64,000 nt of DNA from Chitinophaga rupis (GCF_900109685.1 NZ_FOBB01000008.1:248001-312000), one strand, 5' to 3'. Counted from the stretch's first letter, positions 15,113 through 24,997 are shown. Translations and numbers: made by a program. Notes: generated by a model not told the origin, from the letters alone.

Positions 15113-16393
15113 TTACTCAAAAAAGGGTACCCCTGGTATTGCATATTTTTTCATGCCGGCTTCATTGATCTCCACGCCGATGCCCGGTTTATCCGATACC
15201 GTTATAAAGCTGTCTTTCACCCATTCACCATCATAGGTAACGATCTCTTTAAACATAGGCTGTGTATGAAAATAGGATTGCCATTCCATGATCATGAAAT
15301 TAGGTACGGCTGCGCAAACATGCGCACAGGCCATGGCGCCCAGGAAAGAGGCTACCATGTGAGGCGCAAAGGGTACATAGTATAAATTGGCCAGGTTGGC
15401 AATGCGTTGTCCTTCTCCCAGTCCGCCGCATTTTTGCAGGTCCGGCATTACAATGTCTACAGCGCCTGTTTCCAGCATTCTCCGGAAACCATAGGCCAGG
15501 TAATGGTTTTCACCGGCGCAGATGGGAGTGCTCGTTGATTCGGTGATGAGCTTATACGCTTCTACATTTTCCGCTGGTATCGGTTCTTCCAGCCACATGA
15601 GGTTCAGGGGCTCCAGCCTTTTAGTGATGGCTTGTGCAGTTACCGCATCATATCGTCCGTGCATGTCGGCACAGATATCAATTTCAGGACCTACGGCCTG
15701 GCGGGCAGCACTCAGCTGATCGTACATGCGTTGCAGTTCGGCAGGGCTGGCCGTCCAGTTATACCGGTCGTATTTGTTAGGATCGTTGGCCTGGTCCAGG
15801 TCAAACTTAATAGCATTGAAGCCCATGTTTTTTGCTTTCGTAGCTGCTTCGGCAAAATCCGCCGGTTTGGGCAGGTGCTGCTGGTACAAAGCAGTATCGC
15901 AATATACACGTATCTTATCCCGGAACTTGCCGCCCAGCAGCTGGTACACGGGCAATTGCAGGGCCTTGCCGGCCAGGTCCCACAGGGCTGCTTCTATGGC
16001 TGATAATACGGCTACGTACATGCCCGACTGCGCCCCCTGGAAGAAACCCGATTTGCGGATGTCCTCAAACAGGCGGTGCACATTTAAAGGATTCTGCCCT
16101 TTGATGCGCTCACCGAAATTCTTTACCAGGTAATAGGTACCGGGAATGGCGTCCACGCCTTCGCCGCATCCCCATATACCCTGGTCGGTATATATTTTTA
16201 CAAACAGGCTGCCCCTGATGTAACCGCATTTAACTTCGGTGATCTTTAGTTTGGAAGGAGCGGAAGCTTTGGGAGCGCGGTTCACGGCCTGTTCATATCC
16301 CTGTCCAAAGGCGGGTAAACCGGCCAGGGGTGCCATTGCGGCTGCTATGGCAGCTTTGGTTATAAAAGATCTGCGTGATGTTGGATTGGTCAT
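15113..16393 (-). CDS. Tat-exported mandelate racemase/galactonate dehydratase-like enolase-superfamily enzyme
   Basis: 426 residues. Tat signal peptide S-R-R-S-F-I-T-K at 6-13 followed by a hydrophobic Ala-rich stretch. The enolase-superfamily N-domain covers about 48-165 and the TIM barrel about 180-400. Candidate metal ligands are D243, E269/E270 (W-L-E-E-P) and E295 (A-G-E-N-H). D-M-H at 243-245 and H345 (A-P-H-M) match the paired His residues of galactonate/mannonate dehydratases. K196 lies in the K-F-D strand. The expected reaction is syn or anti dehydration of a sugar acid to a 2-keto-3-deoxy acid; the exact acid cannot be read from sequence. It is the last gene of the AraC-kinase-RraA-dehydratase operon, 18 bp after the RraA-like gene. 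Confidence 0.88.
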   Translation of the reverse strand: MTNPTSRRSFITKAAIAAAMAPLAGLPAFGQGYEQAVNRAPKASAPSKLKITEVKCGYIRGSLFVKIYTDQGIWGCGEGVDAIPGTYYLVKNFGERIKGQNPLNVHRLFEDIRKSGFFQGAQSGMYVAVLSAIEAALWDLAGKALQLPVYQLLGGKFRDKIRVYCDTALYQQHLPKPADFAEAATKAKNMGFNAIKFDLDQANDPNKYDRYNWTASPAELQRMYDQLSAARQAVGPEIDICADMHGRYDAVTAQAITKRLEPLNLMWLEEPIPAENVEAYKLITESTSTPICAGENHYLAYGFRRMLETGAVDIVMPDLQKCGGLGEGQRIANLANLYYVPFAPHMVASFLGAMACAHVCAAVPNFMIMEWQSYFHTQPMFKEIVTYDGEWVKDSFITVSDKPGIGVEINEAGMKKYAIPGVPFFE

Positions 16394-16411
16394 TATAGTT
16401 CGTTTTTGGGT

Positions 16412-17359
16412 TTACCATGTTCTTCCTTTCAAGAATTCCTGTATCTGGCTGCTGGATACAGGCAGCTCGTTAATATGATCGTGCAGCCATTTGGAGAAAT
16501 CTCTTTCTATCTCATCGCTCCAGCGCGAGTCGATCTGCCCGGGAGTATAGGTTCCTGCGCGCAGCCGCTCATGCCCGAACATATCGCGCAGGCGCACGAT
16601 CTCAGAGGTTACCACCACCTTTTGTACCAGCTGGGGAGGAATGAATATCACGCCGCCATCCCGGCCCAGCACCACATCGCCGGGCATTACAGTGGCCTTG
16701 CCAATGCGGGTGGGCTGGTTAATGCCGGCAAGTGTGGTATTTAATTCGCCTGCAGGATTATTCAGGTGGTGCGATGGATGGTAGCTGCGAAAAAAAGAAG
16801 TGAAGGAGCCGATCTCTTTCAATCCTTTGATATCACGGATGGCGCCATCGTATATAATACCGTTGCCGGTTTTGGCATAAATGGAATTGCCAAGATTATC
16901 TCCTATGGTCGGGCCGTCTTCATAAGCGTCAAACTGGTCCACTACATACACATCACGCTTCACCAGCAGGTCAATAGGCCAGGAGTTTTGCGCTTTCACT
17001 CTTTTATCACGCACGCCAAACTGGTCTATAACGCGGTGCAGGTCAGGGCGGCCAGGCACAAAGATGGCGGTAACAGCGCGGCCTACCAGCACACTGTCGG
17101 GGTTAATGGTCTGCCATTCGCCTTCAAACTGGTGCTTGTAATTTTCATTCCGGAGTACGGCCCATGCTTCTTCCAGGGTTACCAGCTTCATACGGTCCAG
17201 CAGGCTGTCAGGTACTTTGGGTCTGCCATCGGCAAAGCGTTCGCCTTTCCATTCAGGTGTTAGTGCAATAAGCTGCTCGCGGCTGATCTGCTGGGCATGT
17301 ATTGAGCCGTATACCCAAAACAGTAGTACGGCCATCAGCCAATATTTTGATCTGTGCAT
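16412..17359 (-). CDS. RraA-like (HMG/CHA aldolase family) protein with Sec signal peptide
   Basis: About 315 residues from ATG 17359, chosen because it opens directly on the signal peptide M-H-R-S-K-Y-W-L-M-A-V-L-L-F and sits 10 bp after the kinase stop. A longer reading from 17449 would overlap the kinase. The RraA/4-hydroxy-4-methyl-2-oxoglutarate aldolase fold is marked by I-G-D-N-L-G-N-S, Y-D-G-A-I-R-D-I and P-G-D-V-V-L-G-R-D-G-G-V. The R-D pair in A-I-R-D is the pyruvate/metal-binding pair of class II pyruvate aldolases, so catalysis is plausible, in contrast to RraA proteins that only inhibit RNase E. An exported member is unusual. Inferred role: aldol cleavage of a keto-deoxy acid in the periplasm. 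Confidence 0.82.
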   Translation of the reverse strand: MHRSKYWLMAVLLFWVYGSIHAQQISREQLIALTPEWKGERFADGRPKVPDSLLDRMKLVTLEEAWAVLRNENYKHQFEGEWQTINPDSVLVGRAVTAIFVPGRPDLHRVIDQFGVRDKRVKAQNSWPIDLLVKRDVYVVDQFDAYEDGPTIGDNLGNSIYAKTGNGIIYDGAIRDIKGLKEIGSFTSFFRSYHPSHHLNNPAGELNTTLAGINQPTRIGKATVMPGDVVLGRDGGVIFIPPQLVQKVVVTSEIVRLRDMFGHERLRAGTYTPGQIDSRWSDEIERDFSKWLHDHINELPVSSSQIQEFLKGRTW

Positions 17360-17369
17360 AGCAATAGGT

Positions 17370-18926
17370 TTATAATGGTGAATTATGTGGTAACAGGTTA
17401 GTGGCAGCATATTGCTGCTGCAGGTTGCCAATGGCCTCAAATTCATCAAACAATTTGGTGCTCAGCTTTTCAAAGATGTTGAAGTAGTCGGCATACATTG
17501 CATGGCGCTGTTGATCCGGCTCATACATATCAGGCAGCTCCACAATGCGGGCCGCTTCATCCAGCGATCTGTAAAGGCCCATTTCAGTAGCGCTCAGTAA
17601 CCAGGCGCCAAAGCTTACGCTGTGAAATTCCCGCCGCAGGTGCACGGGTTTGTTGAACATATCTGCAATGATCTGGGTACAGAAGGGAGTAGTACCAAAG
17701 CTGCCGTTCACTGAAAGGCTTTTGATAGTGCGCTGTTCACCAAGGCTTTTACCAATGCTGTATATCTCGTACAATATGCCTTCAATGGTAGCGCGTATAA
17801 AATGTTTGCGCTCATGTTTAATGTTTATTCCAAAATAGGCGCCCCGGGCATTGGCATTCCAGATGGGCGCGCGTTCGCCCAGCAAATAGGGCAGGAACAG
17901 CAGGCCGTCCGAACCGGCTGGTACCTGCGCTGCTTCGTCCAGGAGCTGTTGTATGCTGTGTGTTATATCAAAGGGTTGCGTGAAATCGCCGAACTGTTTG
18001 GCAAACCAGTCAAAGATATTCCCGCCATTATTGGTCGGCCCGCCGCTTACATAACAATCGTCGGTAAGCAGGTAATTGAAAAAACGCATTTGTTCATCTT
18101 TCAGCACGGTGGGGCCCATTACCCGTACGGCCCCGCTGTCTTCAATGGTAATGGTGGCTTTTCCTTCGCCTTTTACACCGTCGCCCAGCGTGGCCAGGCA
18201 ACCGTCGCTGGAGCCGATAAGTATTTTAACATCGGCAGGCAGGCCCAGTGATTGCTGGTAAGCCATTTTCAGCTTACCGGCAGTGGTAAATATGGGCGCC
18301 AGCTCAGGTAGTTTGGCGGCTGTAATGCCTGCATACTGCAAAGCATCCGCTTCCCAGGCAACGGTATGTATGTTCAGCAAACCGGTAGCAGAAGCAATAC
18401 TATAATCTATCAGGTACTTACCTGTGAGCTGGTGAATGATATAACTTTTTATGGAAAGGAATTTACTGGTTTGTTTGAACCGTTCATTATCCTGGTTCCT
18501 TAGCCAGGCTATTTTCAGCAGGGGCGACATGGGATGAATGGGCGTACCCGTGGCTGCATACAGGCTGGAGCCAAGGGCCGACCGGCGCAGCTCCTGCGCT
18601 TCTTTCTTGGCGCGGTTATCGGCCCAGGTAATGGCGTTGCCGAGCGGATTACCATTTTTGTCCACTGCCAGCAAACTATGCATGGCTGCGCTGAAACAAA
18701 TGCAGGCTACTTTATATTTTTTTGGGTAAATATATTGGTTCAGCAGGTTCTTTACCACATACAGGGTGGTGATAAAGATCTGTTCGGGATCCTGCTCACT
18801 GTGATCGGGATCAGTATGAAATGTAGGATAATGGCCTTTCATCGAATGGAGGACGTGGCCGCTGAGGTCAAAGGCAAAAACCCTTACCCCGTTCGTTCCC
18901 AGCTCAATAGTAATGATACATTCCAT
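17370..18926 (-). CDS. FGGY-family carbohydrate kinase, gluconokinase-like
   Basis: 518 residues. The N-terminal phosphate-binding strand (T-I-E-L-G-T-N-G-V-R, 6-15), M-H-S-L-L-A-V-D-K-N-G and T-W-A-D-N-R-A are typical of the gluconokinase branch of FGGY kinases. The C-terminal ATPase half carries G-S-S-D-G-C and S-G-G-P-T-N-N-G-G. The product is cytoplasmic and would phosphorylate an aldonate or related polyol with ATP. It lies 12 bp after the AraC gene and 10 bp before the RraA-like gene, in one transcription unit. Its cytoplasmic location contrasts with the exported products of the next two genes. Confidence 0.88.
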   Translation of the reverse strand: MECIITIELGTNGVRVFAFDLSGHVLHSMKGHYPTFHTDPDHSEQDPEQIFITTLYVVKNLLNQYIYPKKYKVACICFSAAMHSLLAVDKNGNPLGNAITWADNRAKKEAQELRRSALGSSLYAATGTPIHPMSPLLKIAWLRNQDNERFKQTSKFLSIKSYIIHQLTGKYLIDYSIASATGLLNIHTVAWEADALQYAGITAAKLPELAPIFTTAGKLKMAYQQSLGLPADVKILIGSSDGCLATLGDGVKGEGKATITIEDSGAVRVMGPTVLKDEQMRFFNYLLTDDCYVSGGPTNNGGNIFDWFAKQFGDFTQPFDITHSIQQLLDEAAQVPAGSDGLLFLPYLLGERAPIWNANARGAYFGINIKHERKHFIRATIEGILYEIYSIGKSLGEQRTIKSLSVNGSFGTTPFCTQIIADMFNKPVHLRREFHSVSFGAWLLSATEMGLYRSLDEAARIVELPDMYEPDQQRHAMYADYFNIFEKLSTKLFDEFEAIGNLQQQYAATNLLPHNSPL

Positions 18927-18937
18927 GTCTATCGTAA

Positions 18938-19825
18938 TTATTTATTGTATAAATGATTTTTTCTGAACTCACTGGGCCGGTAACCGGTCAGTTTTTTAAA
19001 GGTGGTGGAAAAATGTTGCGATGAATAGAAGCCGGTATCCAGCGCTATATCTGTAACGCTGATATCCGGCCGCTTCAACAGCTTAATGGCTTCAGAAATA
19101 CGGATGTTGATCAGGTAATTGATGGGTGAAAAACCGGAATAGCTTTTTACCCGCTCTGTGAACAGGGTGGTGCCCAGCCCAACCAGCGCCGCCATTTCTT
19201 CTACCGTCCATTGATAGCTCAGGTCCCGGCGCAAAGCCTCTTCAAGGTGCATGAATGTTTTGGGGAAGTCGCGGCCGGGATTGCTTTGCATGGTCATGTG
19301 CCGGGTTGTCTGTATCAATAGCTCATCAAGCTGGTGATTGACCCGCGTTTGATAACCTATTTCATGACCGGACAATTCTGCGTGTATGCATTTGAGTATT
19401 TTACCGGCTTCATTGAACCTGCACAAAACGGGGGAGTAGTTTAATAATAATATTTTGCCGATAGCGGCGCCTTCGCTTTCCGATAAGCCGCTCCACTTAC
19501 CGGGCAGCAAATGGCCATTTTCCAGCTTTTGCATGCTGATATGCAGCCAGGTAAAGGAGCCGATATCCAGCACACCGTTATCGCTGCCAAATGGTACGCC
19601 GGGTAAAACCAGGGCCACATCGCCAGGATATAAAACATAAGGCTGATGATTGATGCGCCATCCGAATTTGCCATCCAGTATATAATACAGACGGATGTCT
19701 TCTGTGGCTGTGCTTAGAAAGGTATTGAGCTGAATAGCGCCATTCTTTTTTATGCCCAGTTCGGAAATATGCGGGAACAACCTCAGTTCTGCCGATTTAC
19801 CGCGTTGTAGTACAAATTGATGCAT
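18938..19825 (-). CDS. AraC family transcriptional regulator
   Basis: 295 residues. The N-terminal part is a cupin-like sensing domain (about 15-120; V-L-Y-P-G-D-V-A-L-V-L-P-G-V). Two HTH motifs make up the C-terminal ~100 residues; the second is marked by V-T-D-I-A-L-D-T-G-F and S-S-Q-H-F-S-T-T-F-K-K-L-T-G-Y-R-P-S-E-F-R. It heads the sugar-acid operon and is divergent from the SusC/SusD pair with 162 bp between them, so it probably controls both directions in response to a sugar-derived ligand. No clear TAnnTTTG box was found in the divergent region. Confidence 0.93.
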   Translation of the reverse strand: MHQFVLQRGKSAELRLFPHISELGIKKNGAIQLNTFLSTATEDIRLYYILDGKFGWRINHQPYVLYPGDVALVLPGVPFGSDNGVLDIGSFTWLHISMQKLENGHLLPGKWSGLSESEGAAIGKILLLNYSPVLCRFNEAGKILKCIHAELSGHEIGYQTRVNHQLDELLIQTTRHMTMQSNPGRDFPKTFMHLEEALRRDLSYQWTVEEMAALVGLGTTLFTERVKSYSGFSPINYLINIRISEAIKLLKRPDISVTDIALDTGFYSSQHFSTTFKKLTGYRPSEFRKNHLYNK

Positions 19826-19987
19826 AAGGTTTATCTAAATGCGGGGTAATCAGTTTCACTCGTGGAATACTGTATAAAGAAAAGAAATTTATTCTTTAGA
19901 GATGTACAAAATTCAACGCCGTTCTATTTTGGAAGTTTTTGAATGTAATACCGGATAATTTGTTGAGCGAACTCACAACTTCCCGTT

Positions 19988-22900
19988 ATGAAAATACATA
20001 CCAATGCCAGGCGTCCCTGCCTGACCAGCTTCCGGCTGCTTTTCTTTCTTTTTCTATTGCGATCTGCTGCTTATGCACAAACGGTTACGGGTACTGTGTC
20101 GGATGATAAAGGTGTGAAACTCTACCGTGTTTCTGTGGGAGTAAAAGGAACCACACATGGCACAACCACCGATGGCGATGGCAGATACAGTATTCCCGCT
20201 GCAGCCAATGCCACGCTGGTATTCAGCTCAGTAGGGTATAAAACAATGAATGTGGAAGTTGCCGGGCGCACCGTGGTGGATGTGTCTATGGCAGAGGAGA
20301 ACCAGAGCCTGGGTGAGGTGGTGGTTACGGCCCTGGGCATCAGAAGGCAGGCCCGTAGTCTGGGATATTCCGCCACCAGTGTTAAAACCGAAGAGCTGAC
20401 GGTGAACCGCACCAGCAATGTAATGAATGCCTTACAGGGCAAGGTGGCGGGGCTTAATATTTCATCGCTGGGTACCGGTCCCGGTGGTACCTCCAAGGTC
20501 CGTATCCGTGGCCAGTCGTCCCTTTCAGGGCAGAACAATCCACTGATCGTTATTAACGGCGTGCCCATTGATAACACTAACTTCAATGACAATATTATTT
20601 CAGGAAATGTAAAAGAGGGCGGGGTGTTTGCAGATGGGGGAGATGGCTTATCGAGCATAAACCCGGATGATATAGAAAGCATGACCGTTTTAAAAGGTGC
20701 ACCGGCATCGGCGCTCTACGGCTCACGCGCTAAAGATGGCGTCATCATGATCACCACTAAAACAAAAGGAAAAACAAAAGGTATTGGCGTTACCTATAAC
20801 CTGAACTATACGAATGATACCCCATTGGACTTTACCGATTATCAGCGCGAATATGGCCAGGGTGAGGGCGGCGTTCGCCCTACTACTCCTAATCCTACTT
20901 CGGGGCAGTGGTCGTTCGGAGAAAAATTTGCACCCGGCATGACGCAGGTGCTGTTCAATAATTTAACGGTTCCATACGAGCCACAGGGCAGCCGTATTAA
21001 GGAGTTCTACCGCCATGGCCAGAATGTTGCCAACACGGTGGCATTTGAGGCCAGTAATGATAAAGGCGGTATGCGCCTGTCGCTGAATAATACGGAGAAC
21101 AGAGGTATCATGCCTAATAATTCGTTTAACCGTAAGTCCATGAACCTGGGTTATAGCTATAACCTGTCAGAACAGCTCATCTTGTCCGGCAATATCAACT
21201 ATTCCAGGGAGGTTAATAAGAACCCGCCGAATATCGCTAACCAGGATAATTCCATTCCTACTTCTTTAATGGCCATGTCAACCTCCATGCCGTTAAATTT
21301 GCTCAATGAGAACAAATACAACGCGGCAGGCAATGAATATCCATGGTCCAGGTTCACGAACCGCACCAACCCGTATTGGGTGCTGGCGGAGCAGTTCCAC
21401 AACATTAAACGCGACCGCATCTTTGGCAATGTAGCGTTGAAATATAACATACTGCCATGGCTAAGTATACAGGGCCGTTTTGGGCAGGATTACTGGTCAC
21501 GTGATGAGGAGGTGAATAACTTCCCAACCGGTCAGGCTTCCAGGGCAGCTGCGCCTCCCGGTTTCGTGAACGGTATATATACACAGGAATCACGCCGCTT
21601 CCGGGAAACCAACCTGGATTTCCTGGTGAACGCAAACCGGCAGTTCGGTGATCTGGGACTGAACCTGAATGGCGGCGGCAACCGCATGCGCAAAAGGTCC
21701 GACATCAATAGAGTGGCAGTAACCGATTTTATCATCAGGGGTTTGTATACGGTTCAGAACGGGCGGGGAAAAGATCCGGTGTATACGCTCACGGAACAGG
21801 GTGTGAACTCGCTCTACAGCTCAGCGGAGCTGAACTGGAAGCAAACTTTTTATTTAACAGGTACGGTGCGTAACGATTGGTTCTCTACACTAGCACCTGC
21901 CAACAGAAGCATTTTATATCCATCTGTTTCAGGCAGCTATGTGTTTTCTGAGCACCTGCCAGCCTTAAGCTGGCTGAATTTCGGTAAAGTGCGGCTGGGC
22001 TATGCGGAGGTAGGCAGCGACGGTGATGTAGCGCCTTATTCGGACCGGCTATTCTATACTCCGAACGCCAATTTTGCTACTAATCCCAACGGGGTGCCGG
22101 TACCGGTAGGTACCAGTAATATCAGCAACGGCGTTACCGGCACCACCCTGCCCAATCCCCGGCTGAGACCCAGCCGTGTGGCAGAAACAGAGGTGGGCCT
22201 GGAATTGCGCATGTTTGACAGCCGTGTAAATTTAGATCTGGCAGCTTACCGGAAGATCACCAGCGACCAGATAGTACTGGTGCAGATCTCCGATGCATCC
22301 GGTTATTTCAATACACCCATCAACAGCGGCAAAAGCCGCAATAAAGGATTTGAGGCCCTATTAAACCTGGTGCCGGTAAGGACCGGAAAGTTCAATTGGG
22401 AATTTACGGCCAATACTTCTTACAACATTACTAAAGTGCTGAGCATTGTTACTGACAAACCCGGTGAGCGCATTACTACGGGCACGCATGTATTTAATGG
22501 TGAAACCAGGCAGGTAGTAGGGCAGGAGATCGGACAGATTGCCGGCTACGGATATGCGCGGAACGACAAAGGCCAGATGATCTTCCAGTCGAACGGTTTG
22601 CCCCAGCGTACCTCCGACTTCGTACTGTTTGGCAGTGCCCTGCCTAAATGGGTAGGCGGTTTCCTTAACTCCTTTAATTACAACGGCATTACACTGAATG
22701 TGCTCATTGACTATAAGCTGGGCAATAAAATGTTGTCGGGCACCAACTTCAACGCAGTGCGGCATGGCCTGCATAAAATGACGCTGGAGGGCCGTGAATC
22801 GGGTGTGAAAGGCAACGGGGTGGATGCCAACGGAAACCCGAATAATGCGGTGGCTGCGGTACAAACCTATTGGGAACATCTTCGTACACAGCAGATCGTG

Positions 22901-23164
22901 GAAGCAGTTGTTTATAATGGTGGTTACTGGAAGCTGCGCCAGCTAAGCCTGGGTTATGACTTTACAAAACATCTTTCCCCTAAATGGCCCATCAAAGGTG
23001 TAAAGCTTGATTTTGTAGCCAATAATGTGCTGATCATCAAGAAATGGGTAGACAATATCGATCCTGAAACATTTGGTTTTGGATCAGATAACCAGGTGGG
23101 GCTGGAATCACCCGGCCTGCCCAGCACCCGCAGCCTTGGATTGAATTTGAATATTAAATTCTAA
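19988..23164 (+). CDS. SusC/RagA family TonB-dependent outer-membrane transporter (no STN domain)
   Basis: 1,058 residues: signal peptide ending near A-Y-A-Q, CarboxypepD_reg-like domain (about 33-115; V-T-G-T-V-S-D-D-K-G), plug (about 120-235; G-E-V-V-V-T-A-L-G and V-R-I-R-G-Q-S-S-L-S-G) and a C-terminal 22-strand-type barrel ending in an aromatic-poor F. It imports oligosaccharides with its SusD partner, using TonB energy. Unlike the two other SusC proteins in the window it lacks the N-terminal STN signalling domain and has no sigma/FecR genes, which fits control by the divergent AraC regulator. The usual G-x-P-L-P-G-V of the first domain is replaced by G-V-K-L-Y-R-V. Confidence 0.95.
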   Translation: MKIHTNARRPCLTSFRLLFFLFLLRSAAYAQTVTGTVSDDKGVKLYRVSVGVKGTTHGTTTDGDGRYSIPAAANATLVFSSVGYKTMNVEVAGRTVVDVSMAEENQSLGEVVVTALGIRRQARSLGYSATSVKTEELTVNRTSNVMNALQGKVAGLNISSLGTGPGGTSKVRIRGQSSLSGQNNPLIVINGVPIDNTNFNDNIISGNVKEGGVFADGGDGLSSINPDDIESMTVLKGAPASALYGSRAKDGVIMITTKTKGKTKGIGVTYNLNYTNDTPLDFTDYQREYGQGEGGVRPTTPNPTSGQWSFGEKFAPGMTQVLFNNLTVPYEPQGSRIKEFYRHGQNVANTVAFEASNDKGGMRLSLNNTENRGIMPNNSFNRKSMNLGYSYNLSEQLILSGNINYSREVNKNPPNIANQDNSIPTSLMAMSTSMPLNLLNENKYNAAGNEYPWSRFTNRTNPYWVLAEQFHNIKRDRIFGNVALKYNILPWLSIQGRFGQDYWSRDEEVNNFPTGQASRAAAPPGFVNGIYTQESRRFRETNLDFLVNANRQFGDLGLNLNGGGNRMRKRSDINRVAVTDFIIRGLYTVQNGRGKDPVYTLTEQGVNSLYSSAELNWKQTFYLTGTVRNDWFSTLAPANRSILYPSVSGSYVFSEHLPALSWLNFGKVRLGYAEVGSDGDVAPYSDRLFYTPNANFATNPNGVPVPVGTSNISNGVTGTTLPNPRLRPSRVAETEVGLELRMFDSRVNLDLAAYRKITSDQIVLVQISDASGYFNTPINSGKSRNKGFEALLNLVPVRTGKFNWEFTANTSYNITKVLSIVTDKPGERITTGTHVFNGETRQVVGQEIGQIAGYGYARNDKGQMIFQSNGLPQRTSDFVLFGSALPKWVGGFLNSFNYNGITLNVLIDYKLGNKMLSGTNFNAVRHGLHKMTLEGRESGVKGNGVDANGNPNNAVAAVQTYWEHLRTQQIVEAVVYNGGYWKLRQLSLGYDFTKHLSPKWPIKGVKLDFVANNVLIIKKWVDNIDPETFGFGSDNQVGLESPGLPSTRSLGLNLNIKF

Positions 23165-23175
23165 CAACCTCCGTT

Positions 23176-24717
23176 ATGAAAAAGATCTTAAACTATAGCA
23201 TTGGGTTCCTATTAGTACTGGCCATGGCTTCCTGCGAAAGTGGATTGTCTGATCTGAATGTGAATAAAACCAATCCCTCTTCGCTGGATCCGGCCCTGTT
23301 ATTGAACCAGGCTATCATCAATACTTCCTTTCCTGTAAAATCACTGGTATTTGATGTGGGTATTGTGCAGCAAATGGTAACACCCAACGGCGGGGTGCTG
23401 GCCGGCGCCAATTTTAACCAGGACAGCCGTGATGTAACTACACAGCCTTTATGGGCCGCCTATTATCAAAGTGTGATCAAGAATACGCATGATGCCCTGA
23501 TGCGTACAAAAGACGATCCTGCCAGGAGCAATATGTACAATATGGCGCGCATTTACCAGTCGTACGTTTTTATGATCCTTACAGATGAATATGGAGATAT
23601 ACCTTATACAGAAGGCGGAGCCGGTTATTCGGACGGTATCCTGTTCCCTGAATACGACGCGCAGCAGGACATCTATCCAAAGATCATCCAGGAGCTGACA
23701 GAGGCGGCAGCCGCCCTGAACCCCGCCGGCACCATTGAAACCGGTGATCTATTATACGCCGGTGATGTAGCTAAATGGAAAAAATTTGCTTACTCCCTGC
23801 TGCTGCGCGCCGGCATGCGGTTAATAAAAGCGGATGCAGCAAAAGCACAGAGCACGGTACAGGCAGCCGTTACCGGCGGTGTGATCACCGCCAATGCAGA
23901 TAATGCGTATATCCGTCATGATCCTAATTTCACCCAACCCATAGGTGCTACGCTCAACGGCAGTGAAGCCGCCAACTTTTACCTTGCCAAACCGTTTGTA
24001 GACCAGTTAAAGAATACGAATGATCCCCGTTTAGCGGCCATTGCCATCCGGTATGTAGGCGCCGGCAGCGGTGCAGGACAAACAGTAGCAATTGGCTCCA
24101 CGGATCCCGCAAAGCAAATAGGTATGCCCATTGGAAAAGACAACGGTACCATCACGGCCGCCGCCACTGCCGACGGCCTGGCCAGCTTCTATGATTACAG
24201 CCAGGTAGACCGCCGCAGGATCGTGAAGATCTCTTCGCCGGTATTCCTGGTAACTGCCGCGCAAACCAATCTGCTGCTGGCGGAGGCGAGCTTCAGGGGC
24301 TGGATCACCGGCGGTACTGCAGCCCAATATTTTGCCGACGGCATCCGGGCGCATATGGACCAGATGGCTGCATATGATCCCAATTCCGCTGTTCCTGCGG
24401 CAGCCCGCGATACTTATGTTACCGCCAACCCATTGACGGCCGGCACTGAGCTGCAGCAGATCAATACTCAATACTGGATCGCTTCCTTTCTGAACGGGCC
24501 TGAAGCTTTTGCTAATTTCAGGAGAAGCGGTTTCCCGGCCCTCACACCCAATCCATACGGGCAGCCCAGTAACCCGGATGTGCCAAATGGTACTTTTATC
24601 AGAAGGCTCACCTATCCAACATCTGAGCTGAGTGTGAATACCGACAAGGTGAATAAGGCCATTGAACGGCAGGGCGCTGATAAGCTGAGCACCCGGGTAT
24701 GGTGGGATAAACCGTAA
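23176..24717 (+). CDS. SusD/RagB-like surface glycan-binding lipoprotein (SusD-like_2 type)
   Basis: 513 residues with a lipoprotein signal (L-A-M-A-S-C, Cys20). The sequence N-V-N-K-T-N-P-S-S-L-D-P and the middle region around T-D-E-Y-G-D-I-P-Y-T-E are typical of the SusD-like_2 subfamily. It should form the lid of the preceding SusC barrel; the gap is 11 bp. Two hairpins follow the stop codon. Confidence 0.93.
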   Translation: MKKILNYSIGFLLVLAMASCESGLSDLNVNKTNPSSLDPALLLNQAIINTSFPVKSLVFDVGIVQQMVTPNGGVLAGANFNQDSRDVTTQPLWAAYYQSVIKNTHDALMRTKDDPARSNMYNMARIYQSYVFMILTDEYGDIPYTEGGAGYSDGILFPEYDAQQDIYPKIIQELTEAAAALNPAGTIETGDLLYAGDVAKWKKFAYSLLLRAGMRLIKADAAKAQSTVQAAVTGGVITANADNAYIRHDPNFTQPIGATLNGSEAANFYLAKPFVDQLKNTNDPRLAAIAIRYVGAGSGAGQTVAIGSTDPAKQIGMPIGKDNGTITAAATADGLASFYDYSQVDRRRIVKISSPVFLVTAAQTNLLLAEASFRGWITGGTAAQYFADGIRAHMDQMAAYDPNSAVPAAARDTYVTANPLTAGTELQQINTQYWIASFLNGPEAFANFRRSGFPALTPNPYGQPSNPDVPNGTFIRRLTYPTSELSVNTDKVNKAIERQGADKLSTRVWWDKP

Positions 24718-24741
24718 AGCTGCCATACATAGTTTAACTTT

Positions 24742-24769
24742 TCCATTGGATAGCTTTTATGCCAATGGA
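24742..24769 (+). terminator. Hairpin downstream of SusD, weak terminator candidate
   Basis: tccattgg / ccaatgga, a perfect 8-bp dyad with a 12-nt loop, 25 bp after the SusD stop. There is no T-run after it, so terminator function is uncertain. Confidence 0.4.
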
Positions 24770-24896
24770 CGCCATACCTATACCCTGATGCGGTAGATAT
24801 CAGACACCCACATAAGCCACCGGTTCCCTTCTCCAGGGTGAATAAAAAATAAACTTCTGCAGATTTTTGTAATTTCAGCCGCCTTAAAGCGGGTAC

Positions 24897-24925
24897 ACGA
24901 TGCAGGCTACTATAGCCTGCATCGT
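24897..24925 (+). terminator. Strong 12-bp hairpin between the SusC/D unit and the sigma gene
   Basis: acgatgcaggct / agcctgcatcgt, perfect over 12 bp with a 5-nt loop. Only scattered T residues follow (tgtaaag), so it may be a terminator or mRNA-stabilising hairpin for the SusC/D transcript. The rest of the 306-bp gap 24718-25023 holds the other hairpin and the sigma-gene promoter; no further gene was seen. Confidence 0.5.
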
Positions 24926-24967
24926 TGTAAAGACCTGATTCCCTTTATTGATATACAAGGCTTTAGC

Positions 24968-24997
24968 TTTGAACAGGAACATTTTGCGCTACATTTG
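24968..24997 (+). promoter_or_regulatory. Bacteroidota promoter of the ECF sigma/FecR/SusC operon
   Basis: TTTG at 24968-24971, an 18-bp spacer, then TACATTTG at 24990-24997. This fits the -33 TTTG and -7 TAnnTTTG consensus of the Bacteroidota housekeeping sigma factor. The predicted transcript leader before the TTG start at 25024 is about 20 nt. Confidence 0.7.
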
